DNA from: WHSW01 sp963742205
GTDB lineage: Bacteria > Actinomycetota > Thermoleophilia > Solirubrobacterales > 70-9
Length of the DNA stretch: 64,000 bases
Assembly: GCA_963742205.1 (NCBI GenBank)
Contig: CAVUKZ010000009.1
Location: 248,001-312,000 of the forward strand
Direction: 5' to 3'
The position numbers were made by a program, and so were the translations under genes. Each line of letters opens with the position of its first letter. The stretch's first letter is position 1. The notes below the pieces were generated by a model. The model saw only the letters and a list, made by a program, of their open reading frames with translations, was not told the origin of the DNA and did not search any database. This document shows, piece by piece, positions 1 to 7,700 of the stretch.

Positions 1-225
1 GTGCTCACCGGCGGCTCGAAGCTGACCGTCACCGTGCCGCCGATCGGCGGCGGAGTCGGCTCCAGCTCGCTGTTCAGCACCTCGGTGGGGGCGAAGAAGT
101 ACGTGCAGGCGCGCTGCAAGGACAAGAAGATCGACTACAAGGCGACCTTCTCGTTCTCGGACGCGCCCGATGCCACGGCAAGCGACGTCCAGCCCTGCAA
201 GCAGAAGAAGCGCAAGCGGAAGTAG
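1..225 (+). CDS. C-terminal part of an unrecognised protein, cut by the window edge
   Basis: The reading frame is open from the first base to a TAG at 223-225. The GTG at base 1 may simply be an internal valine codon, so this is probably only the last 74 residues of a longer protein. The visible part is rich in Gly, Ser and Thr, with two Cys residues and a very basic tail (KQKKRKRK). That composition would suit an extracellular beta-rich domain, but I recognise no family. The next gene is on the opposite strand and ends 3 bases downstream, so the two converge. Confidence 0.5.
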   Translation: MLTGGSKLTVTVPPIGGGVGSSSLFSTSVGAKKYVQARCKDKKIDYKATFSFSDAPDATASDVQPCKQKKRKRK

Positions 226-228
226 GTC

Positions 229-519
229 CTACGGAAGCCGGCCGTCGAGGCGGATCGTCCACGGGTCGATCGTGTCGACCACCAGATGCGAGCCGCTCCA
301 GGGATCGGCGGCCAGGCGCTCCCGGATCGCCGCCTCGGACGGTGCCTCGACCGCGTGCGCAACGCGGTCCTCGTCCGCGAGCGGGCCACCGAGGACGATG
401 AACCCGTCATCGACGAGCGCGTCCATGAACGCGGCGTGCTCGTCCCAGCCCGACTGGCCCTCGAGCGGCTCCTCGCGGTTCCACTCGGGGCCGGAACGAC
501 GGAGGACGACGAGGAACAT
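229..519 (-). CDS. YciI-like (YCII-related) protein
   Basis: The 96-residue product begins MFLVVLRRSGPEW and has the YCII pattern: a short beta strand, a central helix around WDEHAAFMDAL, then the GPLAD segment and a C-terminal DPWTIRLDGRLP strand. YCII proteins form dimeric ferredoxin-like folds with a His/Asp pair in the pocket; His near residue 29 and Asp near residue 33 are candidates here. The substrate is unknown. The ATG at 519 lies 8 bases after the thiolase stop, so it is probably the last gene of the PadR-thiolase-YciI unit. A longer open frame upstream overlaps the thiolase and is not a credible extension. Confidence 0.75.
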   Translation of the reverse strand: MFLVVLRRSGPEWNREEPLEGQSGWDEHAAFMDALVDDGFIVLGGPLADEDRVAHAVEAPSEAAIRERLAADPWSGSHLVVDTIDPWTIRLDGRLP

Positions 520-527
520 CGCCACGG

Positions 528-1706
528 TCAGGCCTCCAGCACGACGGCGAGTCCCTGCCCGACGCCGATGCAGAGCGTCGCCACGCCCCAGCCACCGCCG
601 CGGCGACGAAGCTCGTGCGCCAGGCCGCCGAGCACCCTGGCGCCCGAGGCGCCGAGCGGGTGGCCGATGGCGATCGCTCCCCCGTTGGGGTTGACCCGGT
701 CGGGGTCCAGCTCCGGCCACCCCGCGATGCAGGCCAGCGACTGGGAGGCGAAGGCCTCGTTGAGCTCCACCACCTCGACCTCACCCCAGTCGATCCCGGC
801 CCGCTCGAGGGCCTGGTTGGCGGCCTCGATCGGCGCGATCCCGAACACGTCGGGGTCGACGCCGTGCATGCCGCGGCCGGCGATTCGCGCCAGGGGCGTC
901 CTGCCGATCGCGTCCGCCGCGGCCTCGCTGCCGATCAGAACCGCCGCGGCGCCGTCGTTGAGGGGCGAGGAGTTGCCGGCGGTCACGGTGCCGTCCTCGG
1001 CGAACGCCGGGGGGCGCTCGGCGAGCTGTTCGGGCGTCAGCTCCGCGCGGATGTTCTCGTCGCGCTCGAGCTCGACCCCGTCGAGCGGCGGTACCCAGTC
1101 GCCGTAGAAGCCCGCCTCCCACGCGGCGGCCGCCCGCCGGTGGCTCGCCAGGGCGAAAGCGTCCTGGCGTTCCCGGTCGATGTCGTAGCGCTCGGCCAGC
1201 AGCTCGGCGCTCTCACCGTTTGAGATCGTCCAGCGCTCCGGCATCCGCGGATTGACCATCCGCCAGCCGAGCGTGGTCGAGTGCATCGTCTGGGGCGAGC
1301 GCTCAAACCCGCGCTCTGGCTTGGGCACGACCCATGGGGCCCGGCTCATCGACTCGACCCCGCCGGTGAGCACGAGCTCGGCGTCGCCGGACTCGATCGA
1401 GCGGCTGGCGTGCATGGCGGCGTCCAGGCTGGAGCCGCAGAGGCGGTTGACGGTCGTGCCGGGCACCGTCGTCGGCAGCCCGGCGAGCAGCGACGCCATC
1501 CGAGCGACGTCGCGGTTGTCCTCGCCGGCGCCGTTGGAGTTGCCGAAGATGACGTCGTCGATGCGCTCCGGGTCGAGCCCGGGGGAGCGCTCGAGCGCCG
1601 CCCGGATCACCGTCGCCGCGAGGTCGTCCGGCCGCGTCCGGGAGAGCGCTCCCCCGTAGCGGCCGAACGGCGTGCGGACGGCATCGATGACGAAGGCGTC
1701 GGCCAA
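528..1706 (-). CDS. Acetyl-CoA C-acyltransferase (thiolase)
   Basis: A 392-residue thiolase, the usual length for the degradative and biosynthetic families. It condenses or cleaves 3-ketoacyl-CoA by a Claisen mechanism. Catalytic residues are all visible: acylated Cys90 in NRLCGSS, His349 in GHPLGASGAR and Cys379 in CIGVGQG, with the NEAFA motif in the second half. The start is taken as TTG at 1706 because LADAFVIDAVRTPFG aligns with the usual thiolase N-terminus; the ATG at 1844 would add an implausible Arg/Ser-rich extension overlapping the regulator. It lies between a PadR regulator and a YciI protein on one strand. This suggests regulated fatty-acid or aromatic catabolism, but the actual substrate cannot be read from sequence. 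Confidence 0.9.
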   Translation of the reverse strand: MADAFVIDAVRTPFGRYGGALSRTRPDDLAATVIRAALERSPGLDPERIDDVIFGNSNGAGEDNRDVARMASLLAGLPTTVPGTTVNRLCGSSLDAAMHASRSIESGDAELVLTGGVESMSRAPWVVPKPERGFERSPQTMHSTTLGWRMVNPRMPERWTISNGESAELLAERYDIDRERQDAFALASHRRAAAAWEAGFYGDWVPPLDGVELERDENIRAELTPEQLAERPPAFAEDGTVTAGNSSPLNDGAAAVLIGSEAAADAIGRTPLARIAGRGMHGVDPDVFGIAPIEAANQALERAGIDWGEVEVVELNEAFASQSLACIAGWPELDPDRVNPNGGAIAIGHPLGASGARVLGGLAHELRRRGGGWGVATLCIGVGQGLAVVLEA

Positions 1707-1737
1707 GACGCGTGATCTTGGCAAAGCCGCGTCGTCG

Positions 1738-2262
1738 CTAGGCGGCAAGCACCTCGTAGACCTTGCGCCTCGTGTCGTCGAGGAGCTCGGTGACCTTGCC
1801 ACGCTGCTCGTCATCGCCGGCGGTGAACACCTGGCCGATCGCATGGTTGAGCTGGACCAGGGACCGCTTGAGCAGCACGACCTCGGGGTCGGCGCTCGTC
1901 TTCACCTCGTCCCAGGGCGTCGGTCCCTCGCGCTCGGCGACGGCCTTCCGGCCGGCGTCCGTGAGCGTGAAGCGGCGCTTGCCGTCGATCTCCTCGCCCG
2001 CGATCAGCCCCTCGTCCTCGAGCAGCTGGAGGGTGGGGTAGATCGAGCCCGCGCTCGGCACCCAGGCGCCGTCGGTGCGCTCCTCGAGCTGCTTGATCAT
2101 CTCGTAGCCGTGCATCGGGCGCTCGTCGAGCAGGCCGAGGATCGCCGCTCGCACGTCGCCCTTGCGAGCCCTCGAACCGCCGCGACCGTACGAGTGTCGG
2201 TGGCGGCTGAAGTGCTCGCGCAGATGCGAGTGCATCTCGTGTCTTGATCGTTTTCCGTGCAT
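1738..2262 (-). CDS. PadR-family transcriptional regulator
   Basis: The 174-residue product has a His/Arg-rich N-terminal tail (about 30 residues) and then the PadR winged helix: DVRAAILGLLDERPMHGYEM, the recognition-helix region SAGSIYPTLQLLEDEGL and the wing GKRRFTLTDAG. A C-terminal helical dimerisation region follows (about 125-174). PadR proteins are usually repressors relieved by a small molecule. The gene leads a minus-strand unit with the thiolase 31 bases downstream, and an inverted repeat sits just before its start, as expected for autorepression. The His-rich tail could bind metal, but that is speculative. Confidence 0.9.
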   Translation of the reverse strand: MHGKRSRHEMHSHLREHFSRHRHSYGRGGSRARKGDVRAAILGLLDERPMHGYEMIKQLEERTDGAWVPSAGSIYPTLQLLEDEGLIAGEEIDGKRRFTLTDAGRKAVAEREGPTPWDEVKTSADPEVVLLKRSLVQLNHAIGQVFTAGDDEQRGKVTELLDDTRRKVYEVLAA

Positions 2263-2271
2263 ATCGCTCCC

Positions 2272-2296
2272 TATATCGGTGAGGTAACGCGATATA
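2272..2296. promoter_or_regulatory. Candidate PadR operator, inverted repeat
   Basis: TATATCG at 2272-2278 and its exact reverse complement CGATATA at 2290-2296 are separated by 11 bases, beginning 10 bases upstream of the padR-like start codon. The right arm lies inside the perfect palindrome CGATATATCG (2290-2299), and another ATATCG lies at 2261-2266. Such AT-rich symmetry is rare in this GC-rich sequence and fits the two-turn symmetry of a dimeric winged-helix repressor site. Confidence 0.6.
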
Positions 2297-2349
2297 TCGT
2301 AACAGCTCGGATGCGGCGGCCTCAGAGCGGGCCGCCAGGCGCCTCGCGC

Positions 2350-2559
2350 CTACTCGTCGATCGCGATCATCACGTCCGAGGCCTTGACCACGGCGACGAC
2401 CTCGCTGCCCTCGGACAGCCCGAGCTCGCGCACGGCCTCGACCGTGATCGAGGAGACGATCCGCTGGCCGTTGGCGTCGAGCTCGACGTTGGCGATCGCC
2501 TCGCCCTGGGTGATGGCGACCACCTTCGCGGGCACGCGGTTACGGGCGCTGAGTTTCAT
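2350..2559 (-). CDS. Molybdopterin/molybdate-binding TOBE (Mop) protein
   Basis: The 69-residue product is a single TOBE/Mop domain: KLSARNRVPAKV, then QGEAIANVEL and a C-terminal VVKASDVMIA strand. Small Mop proteins assemble into hexamers that store or buffer molybdate or tungstate in the cytoplasm. No transporter gene is adjacent in the window. The ATG at 2559 gives the canonical MKLSARN start. A decayed acetyltransferase lies next to it on the other strand. Confidence 0.85.
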   Translation of the reverse strand: MKLSARNRVPAKVVAITQGEAIANVELDANGQRIVSSITVEAVRELGLSEGSEVVAVVKASDVMIAIDE

Positions 2560-2624
2560 CGAAGCCTCACTCTCGTCGGAAACGGGCGCGGCTCAGGCTA
2601 TCGGCGCCCGGGCGATCGGCTCGC

Positions 2625-2888
2625 GACAATATCGCCGAGCGCGCCGAGATCGGCTTCTGGCTGACGCCCGGCGCTCGCGGGCAGGGTGCCGCAGCCGAAG
2701 GCGTCGGGCTCATGGTCGCCTGGGGCTTCGACGACCGGGCTGATGGTCACGCTCCCGGCGCTGCAGCTCCGGTGCTGGCGCTCGCGAAGCGGCTCGGGTT
2801 TCGCCAGGAGGGCGTCATGCGCGAGCGCAACTTCGAGCGCGGCGTGCGTCGGGACACGATGATGCTCGCCCGCCTGCGCGACGACTGA
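2625..2888 (+). pseudogene. Remnant of a GNAT-family acetyltransferase
   Basis: In one frame ending at TGA 2886-2888 the translation reads DNIAERAEIGFWLTPG, then ARGQGAAAEGV, a degenerate stretch, and LAKRLGFRQEGVMRERN with an ending like MLARLRDD. These are the acetyl-CoA-binding and C-terminal signatures of RimJ/RimL-like N-acetyltransferases. There is no start codon or N-terminal half upstream in frame. The segment between WGFDD and LAKRLGF is too short, missing roughly the strand and helix that normally join them. The gene therefore looks truncated and internally deleted. Confidence 0.65.
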
Positions 2889-2989
2889 CGCGCGATCCGC
2901 CACGTCCGATCGGATGGCGCGGGCGACCCATCGATCGGCGGGATCTTGGACGATCTCCGTAACTACGGGGCGTCGGCGGGGATAGCGGG

Positions 2990-4126
2990 TTGGTGACCCC
3001 CGACCGCGAGGCCCTGCGGGCCGACGCGCTCGACTTCGTCGTGCGCCTGCTGTTCGAGCTCGGCGACGCCGCGGCCGACTCCACGCCCTTTCACGATCGG
3101 ATCTGCGAGGCCGTCTGCGAGCTGACGTCGCTCGAGCGCGCCGTTCTCTTTCTCTACGACCCCGAGCGGCGCCTCGTGCTCCCGGCCGGCAGCCACGGGG
3201 TCGCGCCCGAGATTCTCGCTCACACCTACGGCGCGATCGAGGAGACGCCGATCGCCCGCGAGGCGCTCCTCTCCGATGAAGTGGTCGTCGCGGACCGGCT
3301 CGCCGGCAACGTCCCCGAGCGCTACTCGGACCTGCCGACGCTCGCTGGGATCTCCTGCACGCCCGTGTCGGCGGGCGGGCGCTGGCTGGGGGTGATGTTC
3401 GCCGATCGCAACGGTGACCCGCTGGACCTCGATCTCGACGAACGGCGCACCATGCGCGCCCTCGGGCGCACAGCCGCGCTGGCGACGACGGTGCGCCAGG
3501 CGGCCGCGCAGCACGAGCGCGACGCGCTGCTCCTGGAGCGAATCGACCTCGCTCGCGAGGTGCACGAGAGCGTCATGCAGCGGCTCTTTGGCGTTTCCAT
3601 GGTTCTCGGCTCGGGCCGCGAGCTGAGCGGTGCGGACGCGAAGCGGACCGCGGAGGAGCTCGAGGCCGCCCTGGCGGAGCTCCGCGATGCGCTCGACCGC
3701 TCGTTGCAGCCGACCTCGGAGCCGTCGCGGACAACGCTTCGAGGCGAATTGCAGCGGCTTGGGCGCCAGTACAAGGCGCTGCCGCTGAGCGTCTGGTGGG
3801 AGGATGGGGCGGAGGTGCCCGAGGGCCTCGAGCCGCTCGCGGTGTCGGTGCTCGGCGAGGCGCTCCGCAATGCCGAAAAGCACGCCGAGCCGACCGAGGT
3901 GCGAATCGCGATCACCCGCGTGGACGGCGCCTTTGCGCTCGAGGTCCGCAACGACGGGATCCGGGCCCAGCCCGGTGCCAGCTCTGGCCTCGGGCTGCGG
4001 CTCGCCGCCTACGAGACGCTGCAGCGGGGCGGGGTGCTCGAGTTCGGGCGCGAGGGCGACGGCTGGCGGGTCCGCCTGGTGCTGCCGGTGAACGGCGTCA
4101 ACGGCGCTCGCGACGAAGGGTCCTGA
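2990..4126 (+). CDS. GAF-domain sensor histidine kinase, NarL-type
   Basis: A 378-residue soluble kinase with no membrane segment. A GAF domain spans roughly residues 35-165, followed by a HisKA_3 dimerisation domain with phospho-acceptor His192 in REVHESVMQRLFG. The HATPase domain has an N box with Asn294 in EALRNAEKHAE and a G box GLGLRLAAYE near residue 335. The kinase should autophosphorylate on the His in response to a cytoplasmic signal and pass phosphate to the response regulator encoded 1 base downstream. The start is TTG 2990 or the next codon, GTG 2993. The signal is unknown. Confidence 0.9.
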   Translation: MVTPDREALRADALDFVVRLLFELGDAAADSTPFHDRICEAVCELTSLERAVLFLYDPERRLVLPAGSHGVAPEILAHTYGAIEETPIAREALLSDEVVVADRLAGNVPERYSDLPTLAGISCTPVSAGGRWLGVMFADRNGDPLDLDLDERRTMRALGRTAALATTVRQAAAQHERDALLLERIDLAREVHESVMQRLFGVSMVLGSGRELSGADAKRTAEELEAALAELRDALDRSLQPTSEPSRTTLRGELQRLGRQYKALPLSVWWEDGAEVPEGLEPLAVSVLGEALRNAEKHAEPTEVRIAITRVDGAFALEVRNDGIRAQPGASSGLGLRLAAYETLQRGGVLEFGREGDGWRVRLVLPVNGVNGARDEGS

Positions 4127-4127
4127 G

Positions 4128-4730
4128 GTGCCCGAGGCACCGCTGCGGGTGCTGATCGTCGATGACCACGCCGTCGTCCAATGGGGGTTCAAGGTCTTGC
4201 TGGGCAGCCAGCGCTGGGTCGACCGGTGCGTCGTCGCCTCCAATCCCGAGGAGGGCGTCGAGGCCGCCAAACGCCTGCAGCCCGACGTCGCTCTCGTCGA
4301 CCTCTTCCTGGGCGAACGCTCCGGGGCCGAGCTTTGCGAGGCGATTCGCGGCGTGTCGCCGGACACCCGGATGCTGCTGATCTCGGGCATCGGGTGGATC
4401 TCGCCGCAGGCGGCGCGGACGGCCGGCGCCTCGGGATTCGTGTCGAAGGACTGGAGCGCCGACGACGTGGCGATGGCCGTGCGCATGGTCGGGCGGGGGA
4501 TGACCGTGTTCGGACGCCAGGAGGAGGGCCCGCGCACACCGCTTTCGGCGCGCGAGCGCGAGGTGTTGGTGCTGATCGCCTCGGGGGCGACGAACCGGGA
4601 GATCGCCGAACGCCTCTACCTGTCGCCGCACACGGTGAAGGAGCACGCGAGCTCGCTTTATCGGAAGCTCGGGGTCAAGAATCGCGCCGAGGCGGCGCGC
4701 CGCGCGGAGCGCCTCGGGCTCACCGGCTAG
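4128..4730 (+). CDS. NarL/FixJ-family response regulator
   Basis: The 200-residue product has a receiver domain at 1-120, with acidic pocket VDDH at 11-14 and phospho-acceptor Asp58 in ALVDLFLG, and a LuxR-type HTH at about 138-196 (LSAREREVLVLIASGATNREIAERL). The GTG start is 1 base after the kinase stop, so the two are cotranscribed and almost certainly cognate. The position usually occupied by receiver Lys is in GFVSKDWSADD. Targets are unknown; the fatty-acid operon begins about 110 bases downstream but nothing links them directly. Confidence 0.92.
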   Translation: MPEAPLRVLIVDDHAVVQWGFKVLLGSQRWVDRCVVASNPEEGVEAAKRLQPDVALVDLFLGERSGAELCEAIRGVSPDTRMLLISGIGWISPQAARTAGASGFVSKDWSADDVAMAVRMVGRGMTVFGRQEEGPRTPLSAREREVLVLIASGATNREIAERLYLSPHTVKEHASSLYRKLGVKNRAEAARRAERLGLTG

Positions 4731-4769
4731 GGCCGCCCCCGCCACGCACCCCCCAAGCCTCGACCGATC

Positions 4770-4787
4770 ACCCCCCGGTCGGGGGGT
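4770..4787. terminator. Perfect GC hairpin between response regulator and fabD
   Basis: ACCCCCCG at 4770-4777 pairs exactly with CGGGGGGT at 4780-4787 across a 2-base gap. It lies 40 bases after the response regulator stop. No T-tract follows, so it may be a hairpin terminator of the actinobacterial U-poor type, or a palindromic protein-binding site in the promoter region of the fab operon. Confidence 0.45.
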
Positions 4788-4838
4788 TAGAGCCCGGATC
4801 GGCTTAACCAAACGGCCTCTGCGGGGAATGATCGAGAC

Positions 4839-5699
4839 ATGCCCGCAGCGATTCTCTTTCCCGGACAAGGCAGCCAGGCCCCAGACATGCGCGACCTCGT
4901 CGAGCGCCACGAGCCCGAGCTGGCCGCGCTGGCGCTGGCCGAGGTCGGCGAGGACCCCTTCGCCCTCGTCGACGAGGGCACCGCCTACGCGCAGCCGGCG
5001 ATCCTCTGCGCCAGCCTCGCCGGCTGGACCGCCGCCGGCCGTCCCTCGGCGGCGTTCTTCGCCGGCCACTCCCTCGGCGAGCTCAGCGCCCTGGCCGCCG
5101 CAGGCTCGATTGCCTCCGTCGACGCCGTCCGCATGGCGGTGCTTCGCGGCCGCCTGATGCAGGACGCCGCGGAGGCGCACCCCGGCGGGATGCTGGCGCT
5201 GCTCGGCGACGCCGACCGCGCCCGCGCCGCCGCCACGGCGGGCGACACGGTGGTCGCCAACGACAACGGCCCCACCCAGCTCGTGGTCGCGGGCTCGCCC
5301 GACGCCCTGGCCGCCACCGAGGCGGCGGCGAAGGCCGACGGGCTGCGCACGATCGAGCTCTCGGTCCGCGGCGCCTTCCACACGCCGGCGATGAAGCAGG
5401 CGGTGGAACCCTTCCGTGAGGCGCTCGGCGAGATCGAGGTCTCACAGCCGGAGGCGCCCGTGTATTCGAGCGTCTTCGCCGACCTCTTCGGCGCCACGGC
5501 CGACCGGATTCGCGACCAGCTCGCGGCGGCGCTCGTGCGCCCCGTCCGTTGGCGCGAGACGGTGGAGGCTCTGCACGCGATCGGCGTCCGCGAGTTCGTG
5601 GACGCCGGACCCGGCAAGACGCTGGCGCGGATGATCCGCCGCGCCTTCGACGACGCCGAGACGAGCGTGCTCGCCGAGCGGGAGGCCGCCCGTGCCTGA
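4839..5699 (+). CDS. fabD: Malonyl-CoA:ACP transacylase
   Basis: A 286-residue FabD transferring malonyl from CoA to the ACP phosphopantetheine. The N-terminal FPGQGSQ motif (7-13), nucleophile Ser78 in GHSLGE and His181 in GAFHTPAM are all present. Length is slightly below the usual 300-310. It is the first gene of a plus-strand operon reaching to fabI at 12315, and its end overlaps the next start by 8 bases. Order and spacing show it supplies malonyl-ACP to the FabH and FabF encoded beside it. Confidence 0.95.
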   Translation: MPAAILFPGQGSQAPDMRDLVERHEPELAALALAEVGEDPFALVDEGTAYAQPAILCASLAGWTAAGRPSAAFFAGHSLGELSALAAAGSIASVDAVRMAVLRGRLMQDAAEAHPGGMLALLGDADRARAAATAGDTVVANDNGPTQLVVAGSPDALAATEAAAKADGLRTIELSVRGAFHTPAMKQAVEPFREALGEIEVSQPEAPVYSSVFADLFGATADRIRDQLAAALVRPVRWRETVEALHAIGVREFVDAGPGKTLARMIRRAFDDAETSVLAEREAARA

Positions 5700-6705
5700 G
5701 CTCGCGACCCGACCGATCGCCGCGCCGGACGAGGCCGCCAACACCCGCGGGGCCGTGGTCTCCGGCGTCGCCACCGCCCTGCCCCCGACCGTGGTGGGCA
5801 ACGAGGGGATCGCCGCACGGCTCGGCGTCACCGAGAACTGGATCGTCGGGCGCACCGGCGTCCACGAGCGTCGCCACGCCGCCGCCGACGAGACGGTCGC
5901 CGACTACGCCGCCGAAGCCGCCCGCGCCAGCCTCGCCGCCGCCGGGGTCGAGCCGGTGCTCGTCGACCTGGTCCTGGTGGCGACGATGAGCCACGAACAG
6001 CTGACCCCGAGCGCTGCCGCGCAGGTCGCCGACCGCATCGGCGCGACCGCCGCCGGCGCGCTCGACATCAACGCCGCCTGCTCCGGCTTCGTCAGCGCGC
6101 TGTCGCTCGCGGCCGGGCAGATCGAGTCCGGCCGGGCGCGGACCGCCGTGGTCGTTGGCGCGGACCTGATCAGCAAGATCATCGATCCCGACGACCGCAG
6201 CACCGCGGCGCTCTTCGGCGACGGCGCCGGGGCGGTCGTCGTCAGCGCCGGCGCCCGCGGCGGCGTCGGGCCGACGGTGCTTGGCTCCGACGGTTCGCGC
6301 TCGGAACTGATCACCGCCTCGCGCGACGAGGGCATCGTCCGCATGCGGGGCCACGACACCTTCCGGCAGGCGGTTGATCGCCTGTCCGAGGCCACGGTCG
6401 ATGCCGCCGCCGCCGCCGGTCGCCCGCTGGACGAGATCGACCTCTTCGCCTTCCACCAGGCCAACGGCCGGATCCTGACCGCGGTCGGCGAGCGCCTCGG
6501 CCTGCCCGAGTCGCGGGTCATCGACTGCATCGGCCGCTACGGCAACACCTCGGCGGCGACGATTCCGATGGCGCTTGCAGAAGCCCGCGATGCGGGTCGC
6601 CTGACCCCCGGCACCACGGTGCTGCTCGCCGCCTTCGGCGGCGGGCTCACCTGGGCCGCAACCCTGATCGAGTGGGCGTCCGATGAGGTGAGCGCCCGTG
6701 GCTGA
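5692..6705 (+). CDS. fabH: 3-oxoacyl-ACP synthase III
   Basis: A 337-residue KAS III, which condenses an acyl-CoA primer with malonyl-ACP to start fatty-acid chains. The triad is intact: Cys130 in NAACSGF, His255 in FAFHQAN and Asn285 in RYGNTSAA. The GTG start overlaps fabD by 8 bases. The first 20 residues (ATRPIAAPDEAANTRG) extend beyond the usual FabH start, so a later start is possible. Primer specificity (acetyl or branched) cannot be told from the sequence alone. Confidence 0.95.
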   Translation: MPELATRPIAAPDEAANTRGAVVSGVATALPPTVVGNEGIAARLGVTENWIVGRTGVHERRHAAADETVADYAAEAARASLAAAGVEPVLVDLVLVATMSHEQLTPSAAAQVADRIGATAAGALDINAACSGFVSALSLAAGQIESGRARTAVVVGADLISKIIDPDDRSTAALFGDGAGAVVVSAGARGGVGPTVLGSDGSRSELITASRDEGIVRMRGHDTFRQAVDRLSEATVDAAAAAGRPLDEIDLFAFHQANGRILTAVGERLGLPESRVIDCIGRYGNTSAATIPMALAEARDAGRLTPGTTVLLAAFGGGLTWAATLIEWASDEVSARG

Positions 6706-7420
6706 CGGCTGCGCGATCGTCACCGGCTCCGCCCGCGGGATCGGCGCTGCCAGCGCGACCGCGCTCGCCGCCGACGGGTGGCCGGTGGTCGTCAACTACC
6801 GCTCCGACTCCGAGAGCGCCGAGGCCCTGGCGGCCTCGATCGGCGACGACGGCGGCCGCGCGATCGCGATCGGCGCCGACGTCACCGACCCCGAGCAGAT
6901 CGAGACCCTGTTCGCGCGCGCCGAGGAGGAGCTCGGGCCGGTCCTGGTGCTCGTCAACAACGCCGGCATGCGCGCTGACGGGCTCGCCCCGCAGCTGGCG
7001 ACCGAGCAGTGGGACAGCGTGCTCGAGATCAACCTCTCCGCCGCCTTCCACACGACGCGGCGGGCGCTGCGGCCGATGCTGCGCGCGCGCTTCGGGCGGA
7101 TCGTCAACGTCGCTTCGATCGTCGGCCCCCGCGCGAACGCGGGCCAGGCCAACTACGCGGCGTCGAAGGCGGGCCTGATCGGGCTCACGAAGACGGTCGC
7201 CGTCGAGGTCGCGCGCCGCGGGATCACGGTCAACGCGGTCGCTCCCGGCCTCGTCGAGACGAAGCTCACCGAGGACGTCAACGGTTTTGCCGACGAGATC
7301 CCGGCCCGTCGCCCGGGGACGCCGGAGGAGGTCGCCGCTTGCGTGCGCTTCCTCGCCTCCGAAGAGGCCGGCTACGTGACCGGCTCGGTCCTCACCGTCG
7401 ACGGCGGCCTTAGCGCCTGA
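6698..7420 (+). CDS. fabG: 3-oxoacyl-ACP reductase
   Basis: A 240-residue short-chain dehydrogenase reducing 3-oxoacyl-ACP with NADPH. The cofactor loop TGSARGIG is at 9-16, NNAG at 87-90, and the catalytic residues are Ser140, Tyr153 and Lys157 (YAASK). The GTG start overlaps fabH by 8 bases. Position between fabH and acpP makes the FabG assignment firm, although SDR sequence alone would not. Confidence 0.93.
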   Translation: MADGCAIVTGSARGIGAASATALAADGWPVVVNYRSDSESAEALAASIGDDGGRAIAIGADVTDPEQIETLFARAEEELGPVLVLVNNAGMRADGLAPQLATEQWDSVLEINLSAAFHTTRRALRPMLRARFGRIVNVASIVGPRANAGQANYAASKAGLIGLTKTVAVEVARRGITVNAVAPGLVETKLTEDVNGFADEIPARRPGTPEEVAACVRFLASEEAGYVTGSVLTVDGGLSA

Positions 7421-7454
7421 CAGACAGCAACCCAGCAACCGAAAGGAGACGCAA

Positions 7455-7700
7455 ATGCCCACACAAGTAACAAGCGAATCCGTCGAGAAGGTGATTTTCG
7501 ACGGCCTGAAGGAGATCGGTGCCGAGGGCGAGATCGCTCGCGACTCGACCTTCGAGGATCTCGACGTCGACTCCCTCGACCTCGTCGAGCTGGCTCAGAT
7601 CGTCGAGGACGAGTTCGGCGTCGAGCTCGACGGCGACTCGGTCAAGGACGTGAAGACGGTCGGCGACGTGATCGATCTGGTGGTGGCGAAGGCATCGTGA
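7455..7700 (+). CDS. acpP: Acyl carrier protein
   Basis: An 81-residue, strongly acidic carrier protein. Ser40 in DVDSLDLVE is the phosphopantetheine attachment site, and the helix-II acidic surface recognised by FAS enzymes follows. It is preceded by a strong ribosome site (AAAGGAG about 7 bases upstream of the ATG), in a 34-base gap after fabG that is the widest in the operon. Better translation than its neighbours would fit the high ACP demand. Its stop overlaps fabF by 4 bases. A second, unrelated carrier protein is encoded at 54222-54473. Confidence 0.96.
   Translation: MPTQVTSESVEKVIFDGLKEIGAEGEIARDSTFEDLDVDSLDLVELAQIVEDEFGVELDGDSVKDVKTVGDVIDLVVAKAS

Noticed and set aside
2598..2903. 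Minus-strand ORF of 101 residues over the acetyltransferase remnant
   Set aside because: The plus strand carries recognisable GNAT motifs in one frame; the minus-strand frame is its shadow and resembles no family.
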